Shown here: piece by piece, positions 33,312 through 43,087 of the stretch
Layout: every line of letters starts with the position of its first letter
How positions within the stretch are numbered: position 1 is the stretch's first letter
Notes under the pieces: model-generated
Databases searched by the model: none
Told to the model about the DNA's origin: nothing
What the model saw: only the letters and a program-made list of their open reading frames with translations
Translations under genes and position numbers: made by a program
Assembly (NCBI RefSeq): GCF_039941195.1
Contig: NZ_JBDVFA010000066.1
Coordinates: forward strand, 1 to 64,000
DNA from: Aurantibacter_A sp039941195
Lineage (GTDB): Bacteria; Bacteroidota; Bacteroidia; Flavobacteriales; Flavobacteriaceae
DNA: 64,000 bases
Direction: 5' to 3'

Positions 33312-35717
33312 ATGCGTAAACACATTAATAAGGTCGCAGTAATAGGATCCGGAATTATGGGAAGTGGAATTGCTTGCCATTTTGCCAATATAGGGGTTGA
33401 AGTGCTTCTATTAGATATTGTACCCAGAGAGTTGAATGCAAAAGAAAAAGCCAAAGGCTTATCTTTAAATGACAAAGTAGTAAGAAATAGATTAGTAAAT
33501 GATTCGCTTTCTGCAGCATTAAAATCTAAGCCCTCTCCTATTTATTCACAAAAATTCGCATCGAGAATTGCCACTGGTAATTTGGAAGATGATATTGCAA
33601 AAATCTCAAAAGTTGATTGGATTATAGAGGTTGTAGTTGAACGCCTAGACATTAAGAAAATGGTTTTCGAGAATATTGAAAAACATAGAACACCAGGCAC
33701 ATTAATTACCTCAAACACCTCTGGCATTCCTATTAAATTTATGAGTGAAGGGCGAAGTGATGATTTTCAAAAGCATTTCTGTGGCACTCACTTTTTTAAT
33801 CCAGCACGCTATTTAAAATTATTCGAGATTATCCCTGGTCCAAAAACAGACCCAGAAGTACTTGATTTTTTGAATGGATATGGTGAGCAATTCTTAGGTA
33901 AAACATCGGTAGTAGCAAAGGATACTCCGGCTTTTATTGGTAATAGAATCGGTATTTTCAGTATTCAGAGTCTTTTTCATATGGTGAAAGAAATGGATAT
34001 GACAGTAGAAGAAGTCGATAAATTAACTGGCCCTGTTATTGGTCGTCCAAAATCGGCAACCTTTAGAACAGTTGATGTTGTAGGCTTAGATACTTTGGTT
34101 CACGTTGCAAATGGTATTTATGAAAATTGCAAGGATGATGAGCGTCATGAATTATTTAAATTGCCCGACTTCATAAATACTATGATGGAGAACAAATGGT
34201 TAGGAAGCAAAACTGGCCAAGGCTTTTACAAAAAATCAAAAGATGCAAAAGGCAAAACTGAGATTTTGACCTTAGATCTAAATACAATGGATTATCGCTC
34301 TAAAAAGAGTGCGAAATTTGCAACATTAGAATTAACCAAAACTATTGACAAAGTTGTTGACCGTTTTGCTGTTCTTGTTGATGGAAAAGATAAAGCGGGC
34401 GAATTCTACAGAAAAAGTTTCGCCGCCCTGTTTGCCTATGTTTCACATCGTATTCCTGAAATATCAGATGATATTTATAAAATTGACGATGCCATGAAAG
34501 CTGGTTTTGGCTGGGAACATGGTCCTTTTCAAATTTGGGATGCTATTGGAGTGGAAAAAGGCTTAGAAATAATGAAATCGGAAAATGTTAATGCAGCTCC
34601 TTGGGTTGCCGAAATGTTGTCTTCTGGTCAAAAATCTTTTTATGCTATAAAAGATGGTGCTACTTATTTTTATGATATTCCTAAAAAATCAGTTGAGAAA
34701 ATTCCAGGTCAGGATGCATTTATCATTTTGGATAATATTCGCAAATCAAACGAAGTATTTAAAAATAGTGGTGTAGTAATTGAGGATATTGGCGATGGCA
34801 TATTGAATGTTGAATTTCAGTCTAAAATGAATACTATTGGTGGTGATGTGTTAGCAGGACTCAATAAAGGAATTGACCTTGCCGAAAAGGATTTCCAAGG
34901 ACTAGTAGTTGGAAATCAAGCTGCTAATTTTTCTGTTGGAGCCAACATAGGAATGATTTTTATGATGGCTGTTGAGCAGGAGTACGATGAGTTGAACATG
35001 GCAATTAAAATGTTTCAAGACACAATGATGCGCATGCGATATTCTTCAATCCCAACAATTTCAGCTCCTCATGGAATGGCATTAGGTGGTGGTTGTGAAC
35101 TTTCGTTACATGCTGATAAGGTAGTCGCCGCCGCAGAAACTTACATGGGTCTTGTAGAATTTGGTGTTGGAGTAATACCTGGCGGAGGCGGTTCTAAAGA
35201 GATGGCGCTTCGTGCTCAAGATACCTTTTTGAAAGGTGATGTTGAATTGAACGTTTTACAAGAATATTTCTTGACCATTGGAATGGCTAAAGTATCTACT
35301 TCAGCTTACGAAGCATTTGATTTAGGTTTGCTTCAAAAAGGAAAGGATGTTGTTGTTGTAAATAAAGACAGACAAATAGCCACAGCAAAAGCACATGCTA
35401 AACTAATGGCAGAAGCGGGTTATACAAAACCACCAAAACGAAAAGATATTAAGGTTTTAGGAAAGCAGGCTTTAGGAATGTTTGTAGTAGGAACCGATTC
35501 AATGGAAGCAAGTCACTATATAAGTGAGCACGATAAAAAAATTGCGAATAAACTAGCGTATGTTATGGCCGGTGGCGATTTATCAGAACCTACTCGCGTA
35601 TCTGAGCAATACCTTTTAGATATTGAAAGAGAGGCCTTCTTATCACTTTGTACCGAGAAGAAAACCCTAGAACGCATTCAACACATGCTTAAAACAGGTA
35701 AACCATTAAGAAATTAA
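33312..35717 (+). CDS. 3-hydroxyacyl-CoA dehydrogenase / enoyl-CoA hydratase fusion
   Basis: An 801-residue bifunctional beta-oxidation enzyme. The NAD-binding dehydrogenase comes first (KVAVIGSGIMGSGIACHFAN at about 6-25; catalytic His region FCGTHFFNPARYLKLFEII near 157-175; C-terminal dehydrogenase domain to about 430). The crotonase-like hydratase is at the C-terminus (about 490-690) with the oxyanion motif ISAPHGMALGGGCELSLHAD and the second loop GVGVIPGGGGSKEMALR. This order, dehydrogenase before hydratase, is the FadN type of Bacillus and opposite to E. coli FadB. Both active-site regions look intact. It lies between marR and the thiolase gene with gaps of 12 and 5 bases, so one operon. 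Confidence 0.93.
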   Translation: MRKHINKVAVIGSGIMGSGIACHFANIGVEVLLLDIVPRELNAKEKAKGLSLNDKVVRNRLVNDSLSAALKSKPSPIYSQKFASRIATGNLEDDIAKISKVDWIIEVVVERLDIKKMVFENIEKHRTPGTLITSNTSGIPIKFMSEGRSDDFQKHFCGTHFFNPARYLKLFEIIPGPKTDPEVLDFLNGYGEQFLGKTSVVAKDTPAFIGNRIGIFSIQSLFHMVKEMDMTVEEVDKLTGPVIGRPKSATFRTVDVVGLDTLVHVANGIYENCKDDERHELFKLPDFINTMMENKWLGSKTGQGFYKKSKDAKGKTEILTLDLNTMDYRSKKSAKFATLELTKTIDKVVDRFAVLVDGKDKAGEFYRKSFAALFAYVSHRIPEISDDIYKIDDAMKAGFGWEHGPFQIWDAIGVEKGLEIMKSENVNAAPWVAEMLSSGQKSFYAIKDGATYFYDIPKKSVEKIPGQDAFIILDNIRKSNEVFKNSGVVIEDIGDGILNVEFQSKMNTIGGDVLAGLNKGIDLAEKDFQGLVVGNQAANFSVGANIGMIFMMAVEQEYDELNMAIKMFQDTMMRMRYSSIPTISAPHGMALGGGCELSLHADKVVAAAETYMGLVEFGVGVIPGGGGSKEMALRAQDTFLKGDVELNVLQEYFLTIGMAKVSTSAYEAFDLGLLQKGKDVVVVNKDRQIATAKAHAKLMAEAGYTKPPKRKDIKVLGKQALGMFVVGTDSMEASHYISEHDKKIANKLAYVMAGGDLSEPTRVSEQYLLDIEREAFLSLCTEKKTLERIQHMLKTGKPLRN

Positions 35718-35722
35718 GAAAC

Positions 35723-36913
35723 ATGAAAACTGCATATATAGTAAAAGGATACAGAACTGCTGTTGGAAAAGCTCCCAAAGGTGTTTTCCGTTTTAAGCGA
35801 ACTGATGAATTGGCTGCCGAAACCATTGAATACATGATGAAGGAATTGCCAGAATTTGACAAAAAACGTATTGATGATGTAATAGTTGGAAATGCAATGC
35901 CAGAGGGATCTCAAGGCTTGAACATGGCTAGATTAATTTCATTAATGGGATTGGATATTGTTGATGTACCCGGCGTAACAGTAAATCGTTTCTGTGCTTC
36001 AGGTTTGGAAACTATTGGTGTTGCTGCTGCAAAAATTCAAGCTGGAATGGCAGATTGCATTATTGCTGGTGGTGCAGAAAGTATGAGTTCTGTACCCATG
36101 ACTGGTAATAAACCAGAGCTCAATTATGATTTAGCAAAATCTGGGCATGAAGATTACTATTGGGGAATGGGTAATACGGCAGAAGCCGTAGCAAATGAGT
36201 ACAAAGTATCTCGAGAAGACCAAGATAATTTTGCTTACAACTCACACATGAAAGCTTTAAAAGCTCAAGCAGAAGACCGTTTTCAGAGTCAAATAGCTCC
36301 AATTGAAGTGGAAGAAACCTATTTGGATTCCAATGGAAAAAAAGCACATAAAAAATATACTGTAACCAAAGATGAAGGGCCAAGAAAAGGTACTTCAGTT
36401 GAAGTATTAAATAAATTAAGGCCGGTGTTTGCCGCTGGTGGTAGTGTAACCGCTGGTAACTCCTCTCAGATGAGTGATGGAGCTGCATTTGTTTTAATCA
36501 TGAGTGAGGAATTGGTAAAAGAATTAAATCTTGAACCCATAGCTCGGTTAGTAAATTATGCTGCCGCAGGTGTTCCCCCAAGAATTATGGGTATTGGTCC
36601 TGTTGCTGCTATACCGAAGGCATTGAAACAAGCTGGGTTAAAACAGAATGATATTGAGCTCATTGAATTGAATGAAGCTTTTGCTTCACAATCACTAGCC
36701 GTTATGCGCGAATTAAATTTAAATCAAGATATCGTGAATGTAAATGGTGGTGCCATCGCTTTGGGTCATCCTTTAGGATGTACTGGCGCCAAATTATCAG
36801 TTCAACTATTTGATGAAATGCGCAAAAGAGATATGCAAAGTAAGTATGGTATGGTAACCATGTGCGTGGGCACCGGACAAGGGGCAGCAGGTATTTTTGA
36901 ATTCCTAAACTAG
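35723..36913 (+). CDS. acetyl-CoA C-acyltransferase (thiolase)
   Basis: A 396-residue thiolase that cleaves 3-ketoacyl-CoA to acetyl-CoA and a shortened acyl-CoA. Motifs: nucleophilic Cys in VNRFCASGLETIGVAA (about residue 93), the NEAFASQSLAVMRE segment near 315, His in NGGAIALGHPLGCTGAKL near 352, and the second active-site Cys in MCVGTGQGAAG near 384. Catalytic residues are complete and length is standard. It starts 5 bases after the fused dehydrogenase/hydratase gene and is read from the same mRNA. As an FadA-type partner it likely forms a complex with that enzyme. Confidence 0.94.
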   Translation: MKTAYIVKGYRTAVGKAPKGVFRFKRTDELAAETIEYMMKELPEFDKKRIDDVIVGNAMPEGSQGLNMARLISLMGLDIVDVPGVTVNRFCASGLETIGVAAAKIQAGMADCIIAGGAESMSSVPMTGNKPELNYDLAKSGHEDYYWGMGNTAEAVANEYKVSREDQDNFAYNSHMKALKAQAEDRFQSQIAPIEVEETYLDSNGKKAHKKYTVTKDEGPRKGTSVEVLNKLRPVFAAGGSVTAGNSSQMSDGAAFVLIMSEELVKELNLEPIARLVNYAAAGVPPRIMGIGPVAAIPKALKQAGLKQNDIELIELNEAFASQSLAVMRELNLNQDIVNVNGGAIALGHPLGCTGAKLSVQLFDEMRKRDMQSKYGMVTMCVGTGQGAAGIFEFLN

Positions 36914-36989
36914 TAGCCTCATAATCCTTTAACAGGGAACTATAAACGAATAAAAAATAATTATATAACTAAAATTACCCCGTAACAGT

Positions 36990-37017
36990 TCTCCCTTTTG
37001 GGGAGTTAGAGGGGCTT
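36990..37017 (+). repeat. GC-rich repeat-like element in the acyl-CoA dehydrogenase leader
   Basis: TCTCCCTTTTGGGGAG forms a short hairpin with arms CTCCC (36991-36995) and GGGGAG (37000-37005), followed by TTAGAGGGGCTTAGA up to the start codon. The base composition is unlike the AT-rich surroundings, and I recall similar CTCCC..GGGGAG..GAGGGG units as interspersed repeats in flavobacterial genomes. It also places a purine-rich GAGGGG 10 bases before the ATG. Confidence 0.45.
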
Positions 37018-37022
37018 AGATT

Positions 37023-38828
37023 ATGGCAACAGAAGAGAAAGAAATATTAAGAGGAGGTCAATTCTTAGTTAAAGAAACTAAATGCGAAGACGTATTTACT
37101 TTGGAGGACTTATCCGAAGAACAAAAAATGATGCGTGATAGCACTAAAGAATTTGTTGATCGCGAACTTTGGGCACATTGGGAACGTTTTGAGAAAAAAG
37201 ATTATGCATATACTGAAGAGTGTATGCGTAAAGCAGGAGAACTAGGACTATTAAGTGTTGCTGTACCAGAATCATATGGTGGTATGGGAATGGGTTTTGT
37301 TTCTACCATGCTCGTCTGTGATTATATTTCTGGAGCTACAGGCTCTTTTAGCACTGCATTTGGAGCGCATACAGGTATTGGAACTATGCCAATTACCCTC
37401 TATGGCACTGAAGAACAGAAACAAAAATATGTACCAAAATTAGCCTCAGGTGAATGGTTCGGAGCTTATTGCTTAACGGAACCTGGTGCCGGCTCTGATG
37501 CAAATTCAGGTAAAACAAAAGCTGTATTATCTGGAGATGGAAAACATTACAGTATTTCTGGTCAGAAAATGTGGATTTCAAATGCAGGCTTTTGCAGCAT
37601 GTTCATTGTTTTTGCACGTATAGAGGATGATAAAAATATTACCGGTTTTATTGTTGAAAATGATCCTGAAAATGGCATCACTTTAGGTGATGAAGAAAAA
37701 AAATTAGGAATTCACTCCTCCTCTACCCGTCAAGTATTTTTTAGTGACACAAAAGTACCAGTGGAAAATATGCTATCGGATCGTGGTAATGGTTTTAAAA
37801 TAGCGATGAATGCTTTAAACATTGGTCGAATTAAATTAGCAGCAGCATGTTTAGAAGCGCAAAGACGTGTAATTAACGAAGCTGTAAATTATGCGAATGA
37901 ACGTATCCAATTTAAAACTCCAATCATGAATTTTGGCGCTATTAAAGCTAAAATTGCAACAATGACAACGAACGCCTATGCTGGTGATTCTGCAAGTTAT
38001 AGAGCTGCCAAAAACATAGAAGATCGTATTGCTTTACGGGAAGCTGCAGGTAATTCTCACCAGGAAGCAGAACTAAAAGGTGTTGAAGAATATGCCATTG
38101 AATGTTCTATTTTGAAGGTCGCAGTTTCTGAAGATGTTCAAAATACAACTGACGAAGGTGTTCAAATTTTTGGTGGAATGGGCTTTAGTGCCGATACTCC
38201 AATGGAAAAAGCTTGGAGAGACGCTAGAATAGCAAGAATCTACGAGGGAACAAATGAAATCAATAGAATGCTTTCGGTTGGTATGTTAGTTAAAAAAGCT
38301 ATGAAAGGCCATGTTGATTTACTAGGTCCAGCAACAGCAGTTGGCGAAGAATTGATGGGTATACCATCTTTTGATACTCCTGACTTTTCTGAATTATTTG
38401 CTGAAGAGAAAGATTTATTAGCACGATTGAAAAAAGTATTTTTAATGGTAGCTGGTAGTGCCGTTCAAAAATATGGTCCAGATTTAGAAAATCACCAACA
38501 ATTAATGTTGGCAGCTTCAGATATTCTCATCGAAGTATATATGGCTGAAAGCACATTATTGCGTACGGAGAAAAACGCAAAACGTTTTGGCGAAGAAGCA
38601 CAAACAACACAAATTGCAATGTCAAAATTATACTTATATAATGCGACGGAAACCGTTATTCAAAAAGGTAAAGAAGCAATTATTTCTTTTGCTGAAGGTG
38701 ACGAGCAACGTATGATGTTAATGGGATTAAAACGTTTTACAAAATATACAAATAACCCTAACGTAGTAGCTTTGCGCACACAAATAGCTGATAAAGTAGC
38801 TGCAGATAATGGGTATACCTTTGACTAA
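37023..38828 (+). CDS. acyl-CoA dehydrogenase
   Basis: A 601-residue FAD enzyme that introduces the trans-2 double bond into acyl-CoA. The N-terminal helical domain begins after about 30 residues (LSEEQKMMRDSTKEFVDREL). The beta domain has the FAD/substrate motif YCLTEPGAGSDANSGKTKA near 157 and WISNAGFCSMFIVFARI. The C-terminal four-helix domain contains QIFGGMGFSADTPMEKAWRDARIARIYEGTNEINR near 380, whose Glu is the usual catalytic base. An extra 160-residue C-terminal helical extension makes it longer than the ~380-residue mitochondrial-type enzymes and similar to VLCAD-like forms, consistent with long-chain substrates. It ends the fad block and is followed by a terminator. Confidence 0.93.
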   Translation: MATEEKEILRGGQFLVKETKCEDVFTLEDLSEEQKMMRDSTKEFVDRELWAHWERFEKKDYAYTEECMRKAGELGLLSVAVPESYGGMGMGFVSTMLVCDYISGATGSFSTAFGAHTGIGTMPITLYGTEEQKQKYVPKLASGEWFGAYCLTEPGAGSDANSGKTKAVLSGDGKHYSISGQKMWISNAGFCSMFIVFARIEDDKNITGFIVENDPENGITLGDEEKKLGIHSSSTRQVFFSDTKVPVENMLSDRGNGFKIAMNALNIGRIKLAAACLEAQRRVINEAVNYANERIQFKTPIMNFGAIKAKIATMTTNAYAGDSASYRAAKNIEDRIALREAAGNSHQEAELKGVEEYAIECSILKVAVSEDVQNTTDEGVQIFGGMGFSADTPMEKAWRDARIARIYEGTNEINRMLSVGMLVKKAMKGHVDLLGPATAVGEELMGIPSFDTPDFSELFAEEKDLLARLKKVFLMVAGSAVQKYGPDLENHQQLMLAASDILIEVYMAESTLLRTEKNAKRFGEEAQTTQIAMSKLYLYNATETVIQKGKEAIISFAEGDEQRMMLMGLKRFTKYTNNPNVVALRTQIADKVAADNGYTFD

Positions 38829-38854
38829 TTCAAATTATTAATTTAATTGAATAA

Positions 38855-38888
38855 AAAAAGCCGACTAATTAATTATAGTCGGCTTTTT
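38855..38888. terminator. bidirectional intrinsic terminator
   Basis: GCCGACTA (38860-38867) pairs with TAGTCGGC (38876-38883) around an 8-base loop, extended by five A-T pairs and runs on both sides. It ends the beta-oxidation operon and the convergent GH15 gene. Confidence 0.88.
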
Positions 38889-38914
38889 GATTTAATATAT
38901 GATTGTGATTACAA

Positions 38915-40717
38915 TTACTCTCGCATCGATTCTAAAATTGATTCATCAGAGTCTTTATTAGAAAAGAGAATGGCACATTCAATAAGTGCTAAATGGGAAT
39001 ATGCTTGTGGAAAGTTCCCTAAAAGCCTTTTAGATTTAAAATCTACATCTTCACTAAATAATCCTAAATGGTTACTATACCTAAGTAACTGATCAAAATA
39101 CTTCATTGCTTTTTCTTCTTCCCCTATTTTATACAAACTATTGATAAACCAAAATGTACAAATTGTAAATGAAGATGATGGAAGTCCAAAATCGTCTTCA
39201 TTTTTGTAACGATACAGAAGCCCATCATTATTCAAGTCCTTTTCAATCGCCTTTACCGTACTTACAAATTTTGGATCTTTAGCAGGAATAAAACCATACG
39301 ATTCCATTAATAAAACAGAAGCATCTAAATAATCAGAGCCATACGATTGTACAAAAGATTTAACCTTAGGGTTCCAAGCATTCGCATGAATATCTTCCCT
39401 AATTTCCTCCTCTAATTGCAACCATTTTTCAACTTTTCTAGTCTTCTTAAATATTTTTGCCACTTTTATTGCTCGATCAATAGCAACCCAACATAAAACT
39501 TTCGAAAAAGTAAAATGTCGATCCTCAGCTCTAAATTCCCAGATACCCTTATCAGGTTCTTCCCAGTGCTTAGAAACAATCCAAACGATTCCCTTCGTTA
39601 TACTCCAAAGTTCTTCACCATTTTCAATATCTATGCTAAACTTCACTAATTGCGTGTAAATTACATCCATTAAAATGCCATAGATGTCATTTTGCTTTTG
39701 TGCGTAGGCAGCATTTCCAACTCTAACTGGCTTCGACCCTTTATAACCCGCAAGGTGTTCCAAAGTTTCTTCTGTTAACTTTTTCTCCTTATTAATCCCA
39801 TACATAATTTGCAGCTTCTCATCCTTATCTGGGATTAAGTCTATTATAAATTGTAAATACCTACGGGCCACATTTTTATGACCCAATTCAGAAATCACAC
39901 GCACGACCATTGATGCATCACGAATCCAACAAAAACGATAATCCCAATTTCTTACTTCACCAATTGTTTCTGGCAGTGATGTTGTAGCAGCCGCTAATAC
40001 AGCACCTGTTTTATCGTAACTTAATAATTTTAGGGTAATAGCACTTCTACTTATTTCAGCATTGTATTTTCTATAAGTAGGCGTTGTACTACTCCAATTT
40101 AACCAATACACTTTTGTACGTTCTAATTCTAGGTAAATACTTTTTGTATTGGGCATAAGAATTTTCTCATTATACCCCATTAAGAAATACCCATCCTTTT
40201 TAATTTCAATCTCTCTACCTTCAACAACTGCATTTTTATTGAAAGAGGTATAGAGGAAAACCGTATCAAATTTATCGCCATGTGTTAGACTGGCAACAAA
40301 GTTATGTTTTACAAAAGTTTCAGTAACGCCAGCAGCATACTCCAATTTAGGATTATACTTAACACTAAATTTAGGCCTACCAGATACGTGACGTACATAT
40401 CTTACTAATTCTGGAGGAGAATGATAACTACCATCTTCTTTATGGTATCGCGGCATAAAATCTCGAATTTCAAAAATATTCTCTCCATCAGAAAATCGAG
40501 TAATTAAAACCGCTGTATGTTTTTTATAACGTTGGGTAATTGTATAATTATCGTCAACCAATATTTCAAAACTTCCTCCAATTTCTTCATCTAGCAATTT
40601 TGCCATAACAGATGAGGAGTCAAATTCAGGCAAACAGCACCAATCGATACTACCCGTTTTTGAAACTAATGCTGCACTTCTACAATTTCCTATTATTCCG
40701 TAGTCTAAATTATCCAT
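38915..40717 (-). CDS. glycoside hydrolase family 15 protein
   Basis: A 600-residue cytoplasmic GH15 enzyme (glucoamylase / glucodextranase / trehalase family). It starts with the family signature LDYGIIGNCRSAALVSKTGSIDWCCLPEFDS, has an N-terminal beta-sandwich domain, then an (alpha/alpha)6 barrel opening with IGEVRNWDYRFCWIRDASMVVRVI near residue 250. No signal peptide is present. Bacterial intracellular GH15 proteins include trehalases, and the divergent neighbour makes trehalose, so trehalose or a related alpha-glucoside is the likely substrate; this is inference. It is divergent from the TPS/TPP gene across 103 bases that include an inverted repeat. Confidence 0.88.
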   Translation of the reverse strand: MDNLDYGIIGNCRSAALVSKTGSIDWCCLPEFDSSSVMAKLLDEEIGGSFEILVDDNYTITQRYKKHTAVLITRFSDGENIFEIRDFMPRYHKEDGSYHSPPELVRYVRHVSGRPKFSVKYNPKLEYAAGVTETFVKHNFVASLTHGDKFDTVFLYTSFNKNAVVEGREIEIKKDGYFLMGYNEKILMPNTKSIYLELERTKVYWLNWSSTTPTYRKYNAEISRSAITLKLLSYDKTGAVLAAATTSLPETIGEVRNWDYRFCWIRDASMVVRVISELGHKNVARRYLQFIIDLIPDKDEKLQIMYGINKEKKLTEETLEHLAGYKGSKPVRVGNAAYAQKQNDIYGILMDVIYTQLVKFSIDIENGEELWSITKGIVWIVSKHWEEPDKGIWEFRAEDRHFTFSKVLCWVAIDRAIKVAKIFKKTRKVEKWLQLEEEIREDIHANAWNPKVKSFVQSYGSDYLDASVLLMESYGFIPAKDPKFVSTVKAIEKDLNNDGLLYRYKNEDDFGLPSSSFTICTFWFINSLYKIGEEEKAMKYFDQLLRYSNHLGLFSEDVDFKSKRLLGNFPQAYSHLALIECAILFSNKDSDESILESMRE

Positions 40718-40767
40718 TCAATAAAAATATCTATTCAATCTGTTTAACAATTGGTTTTGCGCTTCAA

Positions 40768-40789
40768 TTTGTCGAAATTTAAAGACAAA
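40768..40789. promoter_or_regulatory. inverted repeat between the divergent GH15 and TPS/TPP genes
   Basis: TTTGTC (40768-40773) and GACAAA (40784-40789) are separated by 10 bases, one helical turn between arm edges, centred between the two divergent start codons. A shared regulator could bind here. No exact Bacteroidota promoter is visible on either strand. Confidence 0.35.
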
Positions 40790-40820
40790 GAATTTAATAG
40801 CAGTCAAAAACTTACAAAAT

Positions 40821-43031
40821 ATGAGTAAAACTATCATAATCTCAAATAGATTACCAGTTCAATTACAAATTAGCAATGGTGGCATTACTGCAGTGCCAAG
40901 TGTTGGCGGTTTGGCGACAGGAATGAAATCTGTTCATTCTAGTGGTGATAGTCTATGGATTGGCTGGAGTGGATTAACGGATGAAGAGATACCAGATGAA
41001 CTTTCAGGTAAAATTGACGAAGCTTTAGCTAAACACGGTTCTTCTAAAGTGAGATTAACAGCCGATGAAGTTGATGGCTTTTACTATGGCTTTAGCAATA
41101 GAACCATTTGGCCACTATTTCACTATTTCTTAGAATATTCAGAATTTGAATTAGACAGTTGGAACACGTATAAGGCTGTAAATCAAAAATTCGCAGATGC
41201 TATTTTAGAAAAAGCAGGTGATGAAGATACAATATGGGTCCACGACTATCAATTAATGCTTGTACCGCAAATGGTTCGTGAAAAACGGCCGAACATTTCA
41301 ATCGGCTTCTTTTTACATATTCCGTTTCCTTCTTTCGAAATTTTTAGAACAATGCCTTGGCGTGAAGAAGTTTTAAGGGGGTTATTAGGATCAGATTTAA
41401 TAGGTTTTCATATCTATGACTATGAAAGACACTTTTTAAGTTCGGTAAGAAGATTACTTGGTCTTGATGTTAGTTTTAATGATATATATTTAGACAACCG
41501 CGTCATTAAAGTAGATTCCTTTCCAATGGGAATAGACTATAAAAAATTTAGAGGCGCTGCAGAAGAACATGAAAAAAGAACACCCGATGAAGTATCTGAA
41601 TTACAAAAAAGACTTAACTCACACAAAGTATCCGACCCTGACAACAAATTTTTACTATCGATAGATCGTTTAGATTATTCAAAGGGTATTGCAAAACGTT
41701 TAAACGCTTTCGAGTATTTTTTAAATAAATATCCGCAATATAAAGAAAAGGTACGCTTAATAATATTAGCCGTACCATCACGTTCCAACGTACCACAATA
41801 TCAATTATTAAAAAGAGAAATTGATGAATTAGTTGGACGAATTAATGGTGAGTTCTCAACGGTTAGCTGGACACCAATTTGGTATTTCTACCGCTCCATG
41901 CCGTTTGACAATTTAATTGATTTGTATACCTCGAGTGATATTGCATGGCTAACGCCACTACGGGATGGAATGAACTTAGTTGCCAAAGAATATATAGCCA
42001 CCAGAACAGATAAAACTGGTGTACTTATTTTAAGTGAAATGGCTGGGTCTGCCAATGAAATGAACGAATCGTTATTAATTAATCCTAACAATTTTGAACA
42101 AATTGCAGATGCTATTAATGAGGCGATAAACATGCCTATTGAAGAGCAACAAGCTAAAAATGAACAACTTCAAAAACGATTAGAACGATATAATGTGGAG
42201 AAATGGGCGAATGATTTCATGACTTCATTGAAAGAACAGCGTGATAGAGAAGCTGCAAATGTTTCTGCTAGAATTACCGAAGATAGGTTGGCGACGATTG
42301 TTCAGGAATATTCTAAAGCAAAAAAACGCTTGCTATTCTTAGATTATGATGGTACGTTGGCTGGCTTCCATAATGATCCGCAAAAAGCCGGACCTGATGA
42401 AGAATTATATGAATTATTAGACACGCTCCACAATCAAGAAGGAACAGAACTTTTTCTAATAAGCGGTCGTGATAAGGATACTTTTACCAAATGGTTTTTG
42501 CCAAAGGGATATAATATGATTGTTGAACATGGCGTATGGATTTCTAGAAAAGGTGAACCTTTTAAGCTCTTAGAAAACGTTAAGAATGATTGGATGGAAA
42601 AAATAAGACCTGTATTAGAATCATTTGTAGATCGTACTCCAGGAAGTTTCATTGAAGAAAAGAATTATTCATTAGCTTGGCATTACCGAAAAACGGACCC
42701 CGATTTTGGCAATTTACGAGCTACAGAGCTTTCAACTGTGCTAACAAGTTTAATAGGAACGGATGATTTAAGCGTATTAAATGGTAATAAGGTTATGGAA
42801 GTAAAAAGTAGCAATGTTAATAAAGGTCGAGCTTCTATGCGTATGTTAGGCGAAGCCGATTATAACTTTGTATTTGCCATAGGAGATGATTGGACCGATG
42901 AATTTATGTTCCAAGAATTACCAGATAGTACAGTAACTGTTAAAGTAGGGCGACAAAAAACATCAGCAAAGTATTTTGTAGAGGATACAAAAAAGGTACG
43001 AACATTACTAAAAGCTTTTATAAAATCGTGA
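40821..43031 (+). CDS. bifunctional trehalose-6-phosphate synthase/phosphatase
   Basis: A 736-residue fusion that makes trehalose from UDP-glucose and glucose 6-phosphate. The N-terminal GT20 synthase (OtsA-like, about 1-480) has SNRLPV, VGGLATGMKSVH, DTIWVHDYQLMLVPQMVRE, GFFLHIPFPSFEIFR, SIDRLDYSKGI and the TPLRDGMNLVAKEYIA donor loop. The C-terminal HAD phosphatase (OtsB-like, about 505-735) has motif I FLDYDGTLAG with the catalytic Asp pair, motif II ISGRD and motif IV AIGDDWTDEFMF. Both active sites look complete, so one chain performs both steps. Trehalose serves as an osmolyte and stress protectant; a GH15 hydrolase is encoded divergently. Confidence 0.95.
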   Translation: MSKTIIISNRLPVQLQISNGGITAVPSVGGLATGMKSVHSSGDSLWIGWSGLTDEEIPDELSGKIDEALAKHGSSKVRLTADEVDGFYYGFSNRTIWPLFHYFLEYSEFELDSWNTYKAVNQKFADAILEKAGDEDTIWVHDYQLMLVPQMVREKRPNISIGFFLHIPFPSFEIFRTMPWREEVLRGLLGSDLIGFHIYDYERHFLSSVRRLLGLDVSFNDIYLDNRVIKVDSFPMGIDYKKFRGAAEEHEKRTPDEVSELQKRLNSHKVSDPDNKFLLSIDRLDYSKGIAKRLNAFEYFLNKYPQYKEKVRLIILAVPSRSNVPQYQLLKREIDELVGRINGEFSTVSWTPIWYFYRSMPFDNLIDLYTSSDIAWLTPLRDGMNLVAKEYIATRTDKTGVLILSEMAGSANEMNESLLINPNNFEQIADAINEAINMPIEEQQAKNEQLQKRLERYNVEKWANDFMTSLKEQRDREAANVSARITEDRLATIVQEYSKAKKRLLFLDYDGTLAGFHNDPQKAGPDEELYELLDTLHNQEGTELFLISGRDKDTFTKWFLPKGYNMIVEHGVWISRKGEPFKLLENVKNDWMEKIRPVLESFVDRTPGSFIEEKNYSLAWHYRKTDPDFGNLRATELSTVLTSLIGTDDLSVLNGNKVMEVKSSNVNKGRASMRMLGEADYNFVFAIGDDWTDEFMFQELPDSTVTVKVGRQKTSAKYFVEDTKKVRTLLKAFIKS

Positions 43032-43087
43032 TACAATCCAATTAAACTTTTAGCTTTGGCAAATAATTTAAAAAGTACAACACCATA

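Noticed and set aside
32927..33475. Minus-strand frame of 182 codons across marR and the start of fadB/N
   Set aside because: It is antisense to two genes with clear motifs and shows no domain or start context of its own.
38847..39092. Plus-strand frame of 81 codons after the acyl-CoA dehydrogenase
   Set aside because: It covers the terminator hairpin at 38855-38888 and is antisense to the well-supported GH15 gene; no protein-like pattern.
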